The position numbers and the translations under genes are program-made. A DNA stretch of 28,866 nucleotides from JAUWQU01 sp964605095 (lineage in GTDB: Bacteria; Planctomycetota; Phycisphaerae; SM23-33). Position 1 is the stretch's first letter. Every line of letters starts with the position of its first letter. Positions 1 to 9,300 of the stretch are shown one piece after another. Under the pieces are notes generated by a model. That model saw only the letters and a program-made list of their open reading frames with translations. It did no database searches and was not told where the DNA came from. The stretch lies in the NCBI GenBank assembly GCA_964605095.1, contig CAZSBS010000021.1:1-28866 (forward strand), given 5' to 3'.

Positions 1-2174
1 TTGGGAAGTGCGCCGGCCGAACCGAGCTTCAGTGTTCCCTCGGCGATGTTCGTCACGCCGCTGTAAGTGTTGACGGCGTCCAGGATGAGGGTGCCTTCGC
101 CGAGTTTGGCCAGGCTGACCGGGTTGTGGTCGCCGCCGGTCAGGTCGCCGATGGCGCTGCTGTGGGTGAACGTCCCGTCGGTGGCGTTGGTGGTGTCCAG
201 GCCGAACTGGGCGCCTGGCTTCATGCCGGTCGTCGCGGTGCTGGCACCCAAGTGGTCAGCATCAAGGACGGCGTCGATGGCTGTGGAATCGAAAAGCCCC
301 GCGGAATCGCCCACCGCCAGGCCGAGCACCGCCCCGGATTCTGCGGTGACATTGTCCGGGGTAAAGTTGTCGATGTTGCCGTTGAGCGTCGTCTGCTTTC
401 CAAGGACCAGTGCGCCAGTGTTGATGGTCGTCGGGCTGTCGTAGGTGTTCGTGCCCGAAAGCACCAGCGTTCCCGTGCCGGCCTTGACAAGGCCCGCGCC
501 GGTGCCGGAGATGTCGGCCGAGACGGTCAGATCGTTGGTGGACGTCGCGGAGTCGTTGACCGTGAAGGTCCGGTCCGCGCCGCCGAGGTCGACCTTGCCG
601 CTGATCGTCGCGCCCATGGGGTTGTTGGTGGCGACGTACGTGACGTTGCCGCCAAGCGTCAGCGTGCCGGTGCTTGTGGTTACCGCCGCACCGCCGGTCG
701 GGTTTGTTCCACCAAGGGTGAGGCTGGGGATGGTCTGGTCGCGGGTGTTGAGATCCAGCGTCGCGGCCGTTCCCGCCGCGTTGCCGCTGACAATCACCGC
801 AGTGTTGGGCAACACGCCGTCGTCGCCCAGGCTAAGCGTGCCGCCAACGACGTTCGTGCTGCCGGCGTAGGTGTTGGCGCCGGAAAGGACCAGCGTGCCT
901 TCGCCCGTCTTGATCAGTTGTCGGTCCGTGCCGTCCTGGGTGATCGGGGTCTCGATCGTCGCGGTCTTCCCAGAGGCAACCTTCACACTCGAGTCCGCAA
1001 TCATCTGGAGCGCCGTGCCGCCTGTCAGTTTGACGGTTCCTTCCTCGAAGACCATGCCGGCGAAGGTCTGCGTGCCGGCAACGGTCACGGTGTAGGCGCC
1101 CGTGGCGCCCGTGCCGGCGGCGAAGACGGCCGTCTGGCCCGCCGCCAAATCACCCGAGGTCCAGGCAGCCGCGGCCCCGCTGCCATCGGCTGCGTCGTTC
1201 CAATTCGTGTCCGCCGCGCTCCATATGCCGTCCGGAGTTGCGCCGCCCGCGGCAGCCCAGTATCTGGGCGGGGTGACGGTCAAGGTTCCGGTGCCGCTGA
1301 TCCAGCCCGAGGCGGACGTATAGGTTCCGGCCAACTGCTGCGCACCGTTAATCCAGAGCGCACCGATGGTGTCGTTTGCGTTCATGGTCAGTTTGACCAC
1401 AGTAGTACCATTCAGACTCAACGCTGCGGTGTCGGCCATCGCAGCCGCAGCATTGATGACCAGCAGAGCAACAGTGACATTGCTGTCGTTAGCTTTGATG
1501 GTCACATTGCCGTTGCCAAGCGAGCCGGCGGCGTCGGCCCTGATAGTGAATGCAGGGGCTGAACCAAAACCAGACCCACCGGAATAGGTACTATAATCGG
1601 CAACTAATGCCGCGAAGCTGTTGGCAGTGGGCAAGTAGGCGATTTTCCCGCTCGTGCCTTGAAGGCTAAACGTGTAGTCGCCTGTGATCCCTCCGGCGAA
1701 TATCCTGCCTGTACCGCCCTGCGTCGACTCGCCGATCTCGACGGTGGCGTTTCCCATCAACTGAATTGCCGGGATCGAAAACGAAGCCGGTTTCGGAGTT
1801 CTCAGATTGATAAGCGAACCAGAGTTCATATAGATGGTCGTGGACCCGACGGTGCCGAGCGCATTGATGTCCTGATCGAAGCTTTCGAAGGCCCCAATTT
1901 GCAGATACGAATTGGTTCCCATGGTCAGATTGCCGGTATAGGTGGGTACCATAGCGTTGTCCACTTTCACCGATTCGCTGGCGGCGATAATCGCATTCGC
2001 GTCACCACTTGGCACGCCGTTATCCCAGTTGGCCACCGTGTTCCAACTGTCGTTGCCGCCAGCGGTACCGGTGATGGTTGTGTCAACCGCGTTGGCCGTC
2101 CCGGCCGCAATGCCGAGGAATGCCGCCGCCACCGACAGGACCAAAACTGCTCGCCAAGAAATGTTGCTTCTCAT
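1..2174 (-). CDS. Secreted PATR (autotransporter-associated beta-strand repeat) protein, 3'-partial
   Basis: The frame stays open for 724 codons from an ATG at 2174 and leaves the window at position 1, so the C-terminus is missing. Residues 1-29 form a Sec signal peptide: basic MRSNISWRA, a hydrophobic core, and a likely cut after GTANA. Next comes a segment of the type WNTVANWDNGVPSG, common at the start of such proteins in planctomycetes and verrucomicrobia. Three PATR-type repeats follow, near residues 420 (GEGTLVLSGANTYAG), 561 (GTGTLVLSGTNTYDS) and 686 (GEGTLILDAVNTYSG). The family forms right-handed beta-helices on exported proteins; whether a beta-barrel, PEP-CTERM or other anchor follows cannot be seen. 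The start is set by AAGGAG six bases upstream. It is transcribed away from the giant gene at 3387, and a good promoter lies at 2617-2645. The ligand and role are unknown; adhesion or surface structure is a guess. Confidence 0.85.
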   Translation of the reverse strand, partial: MRSNISWRAVLVLSVAAAFLGIAAGTANAVDTTITGTAGGNDSWNTVANWDNGVPSGDANAIIAASESVKVDNAMVPTYTGNLTMGTNSYLQIGAFESFDQDINALGTVGSTTIYMNSGSLINLRTPKPASFSIPAIQLMGNATVEIGESTQGGTGRIFAGGITGDYTFSLQGTSGKIAYLPTANSFAALVADYSTYSGGSGFGSAPAFTIRADAAGSLGNGNVTIKANDSNVTVALLVINAAAAMADTAALSLNGTTVVKLTMNANDTIGALWINGAQQLAGTYTSASGWISGTGTLTVTPPRYWAAAGGATPDGIWSAADTNWNDAADGSGAAAAWTSGDLAAGQTAVFAAGTGATGAYTVTVAGTQTFAGMVFEEGTVKLTGGTALQMIADSSVKVASGKTATIETPITQDGTDRQLIKTGEGTLVLSGANTYAGSTNVVGGTLSLGDDGVLPNTAVIVSGNAAGTAATLDLNTRDQTIPSLTLGGTNPTGGAAVTTSTGTLTLGGNVTYVATNNPMGATISGKVDLGGADRTFTVNDSATSTNDLTVSADISGTGAGLVKAGTGTLVLSGTNTYDSPTTINTGALVLGKQTTLNGNIDNFTPDNVTAESGAVLGLAVGDSAGLFDSTAIDAVLDADHLGASTATTGMKPGAQFGLDTTNATDGTFTHSSAIGDLTGGDHNPVSLAKLGEGTLILDAVNTYSGVTNIAEGTLKLGSAGALP

Positions 2175-2180
2175 TGCCTT

Positions 2181-2186
2181 CTCCTT
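2181..2186 (-). promoter_or_regulatory. Shine-Dalgarno site of the PATR gene
   Basis: AAGGAG on the minus strand, six bases before the ATG at 2174. It fixes this start, which also opens a clean signal peptide. Confidence 0.75.
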
Positions 2187-2337
2187 GTTCCTCGTTATCC
2201 AGATTCGCCTGTACGAAGAAGAGACGAACTTCGGCCTTATGCTCCTGCAAACGCAAAAGCGCCGCTATGAATATGATTTTGCAAAGTGCCTTGAGATAAG
2301 GCTCAGTGGGGCTTTGGAAGCGCCCCGGCCATCCCCA

Positions 2338-2430
2338 GCCCCCTGGTTGGCCGGCCTCTCGGCCGGCGAGCCCCGTGGGGGACGGCCAAACACCTGTGAC
2401 CTGAGCGATTCTCAGGCGAAATTGTCGCCT
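2338..2430 (-). other. Hairpin-rich 5' leader of the PATR gene
   Basis: Three strong hairpins lie in the predicted untranslated leader. 2350-2367 is a perfect 7-bp stem GCCGGCC/GGCCGGC closed by a GAGA (GNRA-type) tetraloop. 2400-2416 is a perfect 6-bp stem CCTGAG/CTCAGG. 2415-2429 is a 5-bp stem GGCGA/TCGCC that overlaps the previous one by two bases, so the two compete slightly. No known riboswitch consensus was recognised; the CTGAGA string is not accompanied by the rest of a TPP element. It could be a structured leader, an attenuator or a small RNA. Confidence 0.35.
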
Positions 2431-2616
2431 TTGTCCTGTCGTCCTCCACGGCTTTACACGCGGGCCTCCCAGGGCCAGCCTCACCCGGGCCGAGCCGCGG
2501 CATGCGCCAAAACCGCAAAGCCTCAACCGAAAAAACGCACTGACTGCCTCGGGCGGCACAGAAACGACCCTGCCCGAACAGGCAGCGTCAAAACTTCAAG
2601 AAATGCACTGTTAAGT

Positions 2617-2645
2617 GTTATATCCCCCCCCCCGCATATTGTCAA
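2617..2645 (-). promoter_or_regulatory. Sigma-70-type promoter with G10 spacer tract, for the PATR gene
   Basis: On the minus strand a perfect -35 TTGACA (2645-2640) and a -10 TATAAC (2622-2617) are separated by exactly 17 bp. The spacer carries ten consecutive G (C on the plus strand, 2624-2633). Transcription would begin near 2610, giving a leader of about 435 nt before the ATG at 2174. The boxes are seen directly; promoter function is inferred. Length changes in the tract would alter the box spacing. Confidence 0.6.
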
Positions 2646-2666
2646 GTGCAAAGTTGCGGCAAAATA

Positions 2667-2682
2667 TGTCATATACCTGACA
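2667..2682. promoter_or_regulatory. Candidate operator, TGTCA-N6-TGACA inverted repeat
   Basis: A perfect 5-bp inverted repeat with a six-base centre begins 22 bp upstream of the minus-strand -35 box. The same TGTCA word recurs across the -35 itself (2640-2644). The spacing would suit a dimeric activator, but no regulator gene is nearby and chance occurrence is possible. Confidence 0.3.
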
Positions 2683-2816
2683 ATCGTGCAGATTTTTGCA
2701 GATTCCCGGCCCGGATTGCGCCTCCGGCGTGGGGCGTGCGGTAGGCGGTGTCTGCCCGGTTGTGCCGCTGACCGTAAGTCTCTTGGCGAGCGGAGAGGAT
2801 TATTCCAACGGGGAGA

Positions 2817-2887
2817 GCGCAAAGACCGCGGAGGAAGAAAGAGAGATATAGACGTGTTCTTCTCCGCGTTCTCCGCGATCTCTGCGT
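2817..2887. repeat. Imperfect inverted repeat, likely dispersed intergenic element
   Basis: The left arm 2817-2834 (GCGCAAAGACCGCGGAGG) matches the complement of the right arm 2870-2887 (ACGCAGAGATCGCGGAGA) at most positions. The right arm is preceded by a second copy of TCTCCGCG at 2861-2868. Purine-rich GCAGAG/CGCGGAG words of this kind are commonly seen in intergenic repeats of many GC-rich bacteria and translate as meaningless INAEIAENAEK strings. The fold is visible; dispersal in the genome cannot be tested here. Confidence 0.5.
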
Positions 2888-3386
2888 TGATATCTTCTTC
2901 TTGGTTCCGTGCGAAATACGTGTTTCGCGATATTGTTCTCAGCCCCGTTCGAGGCCCTGAGCCTTGACGGCCTGTGCAAAGCCGACCAACTCCAGGGAGC
3001 CGGTCGCGCACGTGTTACCTGTCCCGGACGTAACCAGCGACGACAATCTAAGGTGTTCACCCTATGCCCATGTCGCTAACGCCATTGCGCCAATTGTCCC
3101 TCAATTCTTCCTGAAATTAGTTGTGGACAAATCGAACGCTTCGCAGTAGCATACCGCTGTTGTTGGTCTTCTGTCTCTGTGCCCTGTACTCTTGTCTGGC
3201 GCGATCCGGCAAGGAGTGGCCCGGGCATTTGTGAAAGAGGGAACCACTCGCGGGGCTTGTTTGGCCCGTCATCGGGGCCGGTCGCACACGTGTAAACCGG
3301 AGTCTTTCGAGAAGATGTGGCCGTTCCGGCTGATGCGTTGCGTACGCTTCGCGATTCAACCGGCGGTCAGGATCGGAGGATTTGAC
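2888..3386. other. Intergenic region before the giant gene, no gene seen
   Basis: No coding frame with recognisable content was found. The frame of the giant gene stays open upstream to 3192, but that extension lacks a ribosome binding site and any recognisable sequence. A 19-bp near-direct repeat (17 of 19 identical, core GCCGGTCGC-CACGTGT) occurs at 2999-3017 and 3277-3295. No convincing plus-strand promoter was found. Confidence 0.4.
3375..3379 (+). promoter_or_regulatory. Shine-Dalgarno site of the giant gene
   Basis: GGAGG seven bases before the ATG at 3387. This decides the start in favour of 3387 over the longer open frame beginning at 3192, and places LEPRLLLS at residues 48-55. Confidence 0.75.
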
Positions 3387-6300
3387 ATGTCCCCAGCGTC
3401 GCACATGGTCGGCCGCCTTCGGAAGTTGTACGGAATCGTCTGGAACCGGATGCGTCTTCTCAACGAGCGGACGATGCATCTGCCCCTCGGCCACCTGAGA
3501 ACCACCCCGCCCTGCATGGTGGAGCACCTTGAGCCGCGTCTGCTGTTGTCGACGTACGTCGTCGACAGCCTCGCCGATGTGGTGGCCGACGACGGCACGA
3601 TCACTCTGCGCGAGGCCATCGAGGCAGCCAACACCAACACGGTCGTCTTTGACGCACCGGCCGGCGATGCGGTCGGCACGGACATCATCCAGTTCGATCC
3701 CTCGCTTTCGGGCGGCACGATCACGCTGGGTGGCACCGAACTGACCATCTCCGACGAGTTGGACATCCAGGGTCTCGGCGCGGACCGCTTCACGGTTTCA
3801 GCCGCCGGGGCCAGCCGGGTCTTCAACGTTACGGCTCCCGGCACCAGCATCAGCGGCATGGTCATCACTCAGGGCAACTCAGCCAACGGCGGCGCCATCC
3901 GCAACACCGGCACGCTGACGCTCTCGAACGTCGCGATCACCGCCAGCACCAGCGCCGACTCGGCCGCTATCTACAGCACCGGCACGCTGACGGTGGTCGA
4001 CTCCTCCGTCACCGGCAACACGGCCAGCGACGCCTCCAGCGGTGCGATTGTCATATCAGGCGGCACGGCGGTCCTGCTTCGCAGCCTCATCAGCGGCAAC
4101 ACGGGCGGCTCCGGCGCGGGCATCCGGTTCACCAGCGGCACGTTGCGGGTGATCGACTCGACCGTGTCGGGCAACACGGCTTCGGGCAACGGCGGCGGGC
4201 TGTACACTTCGTCCGGTACAGCCTACGTAACCCAGAGCACGATCGCGGCCAACTCGGCGGCGCGGGGCGGTGGCATCTACCGAAGCGGTGGAACCGTCAC
4301 ACTGGACAACACGGTGGTGGCCGGCAACACGGCCCCGACGTACCGCGACGTCGAAGGCGGCTTCGCATCGGCAGGCGAGTACAACCTTATCGGCGTGATC
4401 GACGGTTCAAGCGGGCTCAACGCGGCCAGTTCGCAATGGGGCACGGCTGCGGTGCCGCTGGATGCGATGCTGGGCCCGCTTGCCGACAATGGCGGCCCGA
4501 CGCGGGCGCACTTGCCCTGGGCCGGCAGCCCGCTGCTGGACGCCGGCGACAACAATCTCGCCCTCGACCAGGCCGGCGTGCCGCTGGAGTTCGACCAGCG
4601 AGGGGCCGGCTTTGCCAGGATCGTCAACGGCACGGTGGACATTGGCGCGGCCGAAGGCTTCCGTAGCGTCGACTTCGCGCTGACCGGGCCGGTCGGCGCC
4701 TACTACGTCGGCGAGCAGGTGCCGGTTGAGTGGGACGAGACGGCCGTGCCTCCCAATTCGACCATTGGCATCTACTACGACGCGGACGCGACGGTCAACG
4801 GCAACGAGGTATGGATTATTCAGGACGTGCCGGCCGCGACTGACGGGCGGTACGTCTGGCAGCCTCCGCCGGCGCTGCCGACGGGCGACTACTACATCGG
4901 GGCGGCGCTGCGGGCGCCGGACGGCACGGTGTACACCTCGCGCCTGGCGTCGCCGATGACCCTGACCTTCGGCGGCACGACCTACGTCGTGAACAGTCTG
5001 GAGGACATTGTGACGGCCGACGGGCTGTTAACGCTGCGCGAGGCCGTCCAGGCAGCCAACACCAACGCCGTCATCGGCGACGCGCCGGCCGGCAGCGCCC
5101 TCTACACGGACCTGATCACCTTCGACGCCTCGCTTGTGGGCGGGACGATCGTGCTCGATGGCACCCAGATCACGATCTCCGACGACCTGATGATCACCGG
5201 CCCCGGCGCCGACGACCTGACGATCAACGGCGACGCCCGCAGCCGCGTCTTCGCCGTTACTGACCCGACGCCGGGCGACGGCGACGACGTGCGGGTGGGC
5301 ATCGCCGGCCTGAAGTTCACCAACGGCAAGACCGCATCCGACGGCGGCGCGGTGCTGAACGAGTCCGTACTCCACCTGGCGGGCGTGAGCGTGACGGACA
5401 GCGCCGCGTACGACGACGGCGGCGGCGTCTACAGCACCGGGCAACTGATCGTCGCGGAATCTCGCTTCGAGCAGAACACGACCAACGGCTCCAGTTCGCC
5501 CAGCGGCGGCGGGATCTACTGCTCGGCCGGCATGACGCTGACGAACGTGGAGTTCACGCTCAACGCCGCTTACGGCGACGGCGGGGCCATCGTCAACGCC
5601 GGCGGGGCATTAGTGGCGTCCGGGCTGACGGTCTGGCAGAACACAAGCTTCGGCTTCGGCGGCGGCATCGTGTCTACTGGCGGGTCGATGGCGCTGTCGA
5701 ACTCGACGATCAGCCAGAACACCGCCTACACGGGTGGCGGCGGCGTGAAGGTCGCCGCGGGCACGGCCACTTTCACCGGCGTGGTGCTCGACCGCAACGT
5801 GCTTGTCTCCGGCTCGGGTGGCGGGCTGCTCAACGAATCCACGGCCGGCATCACGCTTGATGGCTGCACGATCACCGGCAACACGGCGTCCAACGGCGGC
5901 GGCGTGTACGATGGCGTGGCGGGGACGCTGACGATCAACAATACGCTCATAGACGGCAACGCGGCCACGTCCTCGGGCGGCGGGGTATGGAAGCATTATG
6001 GCACGCTGACCGTGCAGGATTCGACGATCTCGGGCAACTCAGCCACCGCAGGCGGCGGCGGGGTATATTCGTACAGTGGGGTGCTCACGATCACTGATTC
6101 CAGCGTGATAGGGAACGTACTGAGCGGCTCTTCGCCGACCGGCGGCGGCATTTATGCCTATAGTGTGACGACCACGGTCACGCGCAGCCGGATCAGCGGC
6201 AACCGCTTGGTCTCCACAGGCGACGGCTACGGCGGCGGCGTGCGGGCTTACTACGGCACGCTAACGGTGACGGACTCGACAGTCGCCGACAACGTCGTGT

Positions 6301-9300
6301 CGGCGGCCTCCGGCGGTTACGGCGGTGGCGTGTACGAGTACGGGAACACCGTGTCCCTGACTCGCAGCACGGTTTCGGGCAACAGCGTTTACGGCGGCGC
6401 GACCAGCCAGGGCGGGGGGCTCTACTCCGGTTCCACGCTCAACCTGGTGAACTCGACCGTCTCGGGCAACCGGGCCTACGGAGCGGCCCTGGCTTCCGGT
6501 GGCGGGCTGTACCTGTCCAGCACTGCTTACATTACCCAATCGACGGTCGCCCTGAACGAGGCGGCCTATGGCGGCGGCGTCTACGGCGGCGGCCGCGTCC
6601 GCAACTCGATCATCGCGGGCAACCGCGCTGAGTTCGCGGGGCCTGATGTCCAGGGCGCATTTGATATCACAAGCGCCTACAGCCTCATCGGCGTGATCGA
6701 TGGTTCGACGGGGCTCGACAGCGGCGATCATATCCTCTACGGCGTGGCGGTCTCCCCGTTGTGGCCCGGGCTGGGGGCCTTGGCCGATAACGGCGGCTAT
6801 ACACTGACGCACGCGCTGCTGACCGGCAGCCTGGCCGTCGATGCCGGCAGCAACGCCATGGCCGTGGACCCCTCCAGCAACCCGCTGGCGACGGACCAGC
6901 GGGGGCAGGCTCGCATCGCGGGCGGCGTGGTGGACATGGGCGCCTACGAGGGAACCGTTGCCCTGCTTCTGGATCTGACCGGGCCGACAGGCACGATCGA
7001 GGCCGGCGACCCGCAGGTGTTCACCTGGACCGGCAGCAGCGTCTCGGCCACGTCGCTCATAAGCCTCTACGCCGATCCCGACTCCAGCATCAACGGCAAC
7101 GAGCTCTGGCTGCTCCAGGATGCCGATCCGGGCGAGCTCGCGGGCCAGTGGGCATGGCAAGGCCTGATCCCGGCCGGCACGTACACGCTGGGCATAGTGG
7201 CTGCGGATACCGTCACCGGGACCTCGGCGGAGGACAGGCTCGATTCCACAACTACCATTGCGTACACCCAGGCCTACGTTGTTAACAGCCTACTAGACGT
7301 TGTGGCCGTCGATGGCGTCCTTACGCTGCGGGAGGCACTGGAGGCAGCCAATCTCAACCAGGTCGTGGGCGACGCCCACGCCGGGCGGAGCGGTGCGGTG
7401 GATGTGATCCTCTTCCAACCCTCGCTGGCAGGCGGGTCGATCGCGCTGTCGGGCGGCGAACTGGCGATCTCCGATGATGTGGCGATCATGGGCCTGGGCA
7501 GCGACCAGTTGACGCTGGCGGGCGATCTGAGCCATCGCGTGCTGTCCGTGGCCGCCGGCGCGGATGCGTGGGTTTGGGGCCTGACAGTTCGCGACGGCTT
7601 TGCCGCCAACGACGGCGGCGGCATCTTGAACGCCGGCGACCTAAGGCTTCGCGACGTGATGCTCAGGGCCAACACCGCCGGGCGAAGCGGCGGCGGGATA
7701 TACAGCACCGGCCTGCTGGAGGCCTGGGACTGCGAGCTTTCCGGCAACACATCGCAGGGTTCGGCGTCGGGCACAGGCGGAGCGATCTTCAGCAGCGGCA
7801 CGGCCGCCATCCACGACTCGCTCATCTACGACAACACGGCGTTCGTTGATGGGGCAGGCATCGCCAATTCAGGCGAACTGGAACTGGCCTCGGTGACGCT
7901 GCGCCGGAACACCGCCTTCCAGGGCGGCGGGGCGATCCGCTCCAGCCAGTGGATGCGGGCGGATGACTGCACGATGACCGGCAACCTGGCCTACACCAGC
8001 GGCGGAGCGGTTTACATCCCCAGCGGTGCGGCGGCCATCTACAATAGTGTGCTTTCGGACAACTCAGCCGCCAACGGCGGCGGGCTGTACGACTACAGCT
8101 ACGGGTCGCTGCTGCTGAGCGAGACGACGGTCTCGGATAACTCCGCCAGTTCATCCGGCGGCGGGGTGTGGAACCGGAACGGCGACCTGACCGTGCTCAC
8201 CTCGGTGGTTTCGGGCAACTCCGCTACCGTTGCTGGCGGCGGCGTGTATACGTTGTACTCCGGAACCTTCACGCTTGCAGATTCGCAGGTCGGCGAGAAC
8301 GTGCTGAGCGGCTCTGCGCTGAGCGGAGGCGGCATCTATGCCTACAGCACGACAATCACGATCACCCGCAGCCAAATCACCGGCAACCGCGTGGTCTCCA
8401 CAGGCGATGGCTACGGCGGCGGCATGTATGTGTACGGCGGTTCCCTTGCGGTAACCGACTCGGCGATCAGCGACAACGTCGTGTCGGCGGCTTCCGGCGG
8501 CTGTGGCGGCGGCGTGTACGAGTACAGCAGCGCCGTAACCCTGACGCGGGATACGGTCTCGGGCAACAGTGTTTATGGGGGGACCGCCAGCATCGGCGGG
8601 GGTATTTACCAGTATTACTATTCCACGATATACTTGGTCGACTCCACGGTGTCGGGCAACCGGGCGTACGGTGCGGCCTCGGCTTCCGGCGGCGGCATCT
8701 ACGTCAGCGGCAACTCGGGCTACATCGCGAACTCGACGATCACGCTGAACGAGGCGGCCTATGGCGGAGGCATCTACCGGGCTGGGAGTACCAGCGTCCG
8801 CGTGCGCAACTCGATCGTTGCCGGCAACTCGGCCGAGTTCGAGGGCGCCGACGTCTACGGCGAATTCGACACCACCAGCGCCTACAGCCTCATCGGCGTG
8901 ATCGACGGTTCGACGGGGCTCGATGCCGGCGACCACGTGCTTTACGGCACGGCCTCAGCGCCGCTGTCGGCAAACCTCGGCGCCCTGGCCGACAACGGCG
9001 GCTACACGTTGACGCACGCGCTGCTGGTGGGCAGCCCGGCGGTCGATGCCGGCAGCAACACGATGGCCGTCGACCAGTCCGGCCTGCCGATTCAGACCGA
9101 CCAGCGCGGTGCGTTGCGGATCGGCGGCGGGACTGTGGATATCGGCAGCTTCGAGGGCGTGGTCGCGCCGGCGTTCGAGCTGGCTGGGCCGACCGGCGCG
9201 ATCCAGGCGGGCGAGCCGCAGACTGTCTCCTGGACCGGGCAGAGCATCACAGCCACCTCGCTGATCAGCCTCTACGCCGACCCCGACGGCCTGATCAACG

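Noticed and set aside
126..1562. Long plus-strand open frame opposite the PATR gene
   Set aside because: It is Arg/Gly/Val-rich with no recognisable domain, and the minus-strand frame over the same bases gives a signal peptide and clear PATR repeats.
2400..2560. Possible TPP or cyclic-di-GMP riboswitch (CTGAGA on minus, GCAAAGCCTC on plus)
   Set aside because: Only single short consensus words are present; the partner motifs of both riboswitch classes are missing.
3121..3190. Promoter candidates for the giant gene (TTGTGG/TAGCAT, TTGGTC/TGTACT)
   Set aside because: The first has a 20-bp spacer and the second a three-of-six -35 match; both are within chance expectation.
3192..3386. Upstream extension of the giant gene to an earlier start
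   Set aside because: The extra 65 residues look random and there is no ribosome site at 3192, while GGAGG stands seven bases before the ATG at 3387.
6261..7160. Minus-strand open frames inside the giant gene (also at 8955-10226, 10890-11696, 12441-13445)
   Set aside because: They are mirror frames of GC-rich glycine-rich repeats, with repetitive Val/Ala/Gly/Arg content and no domain.
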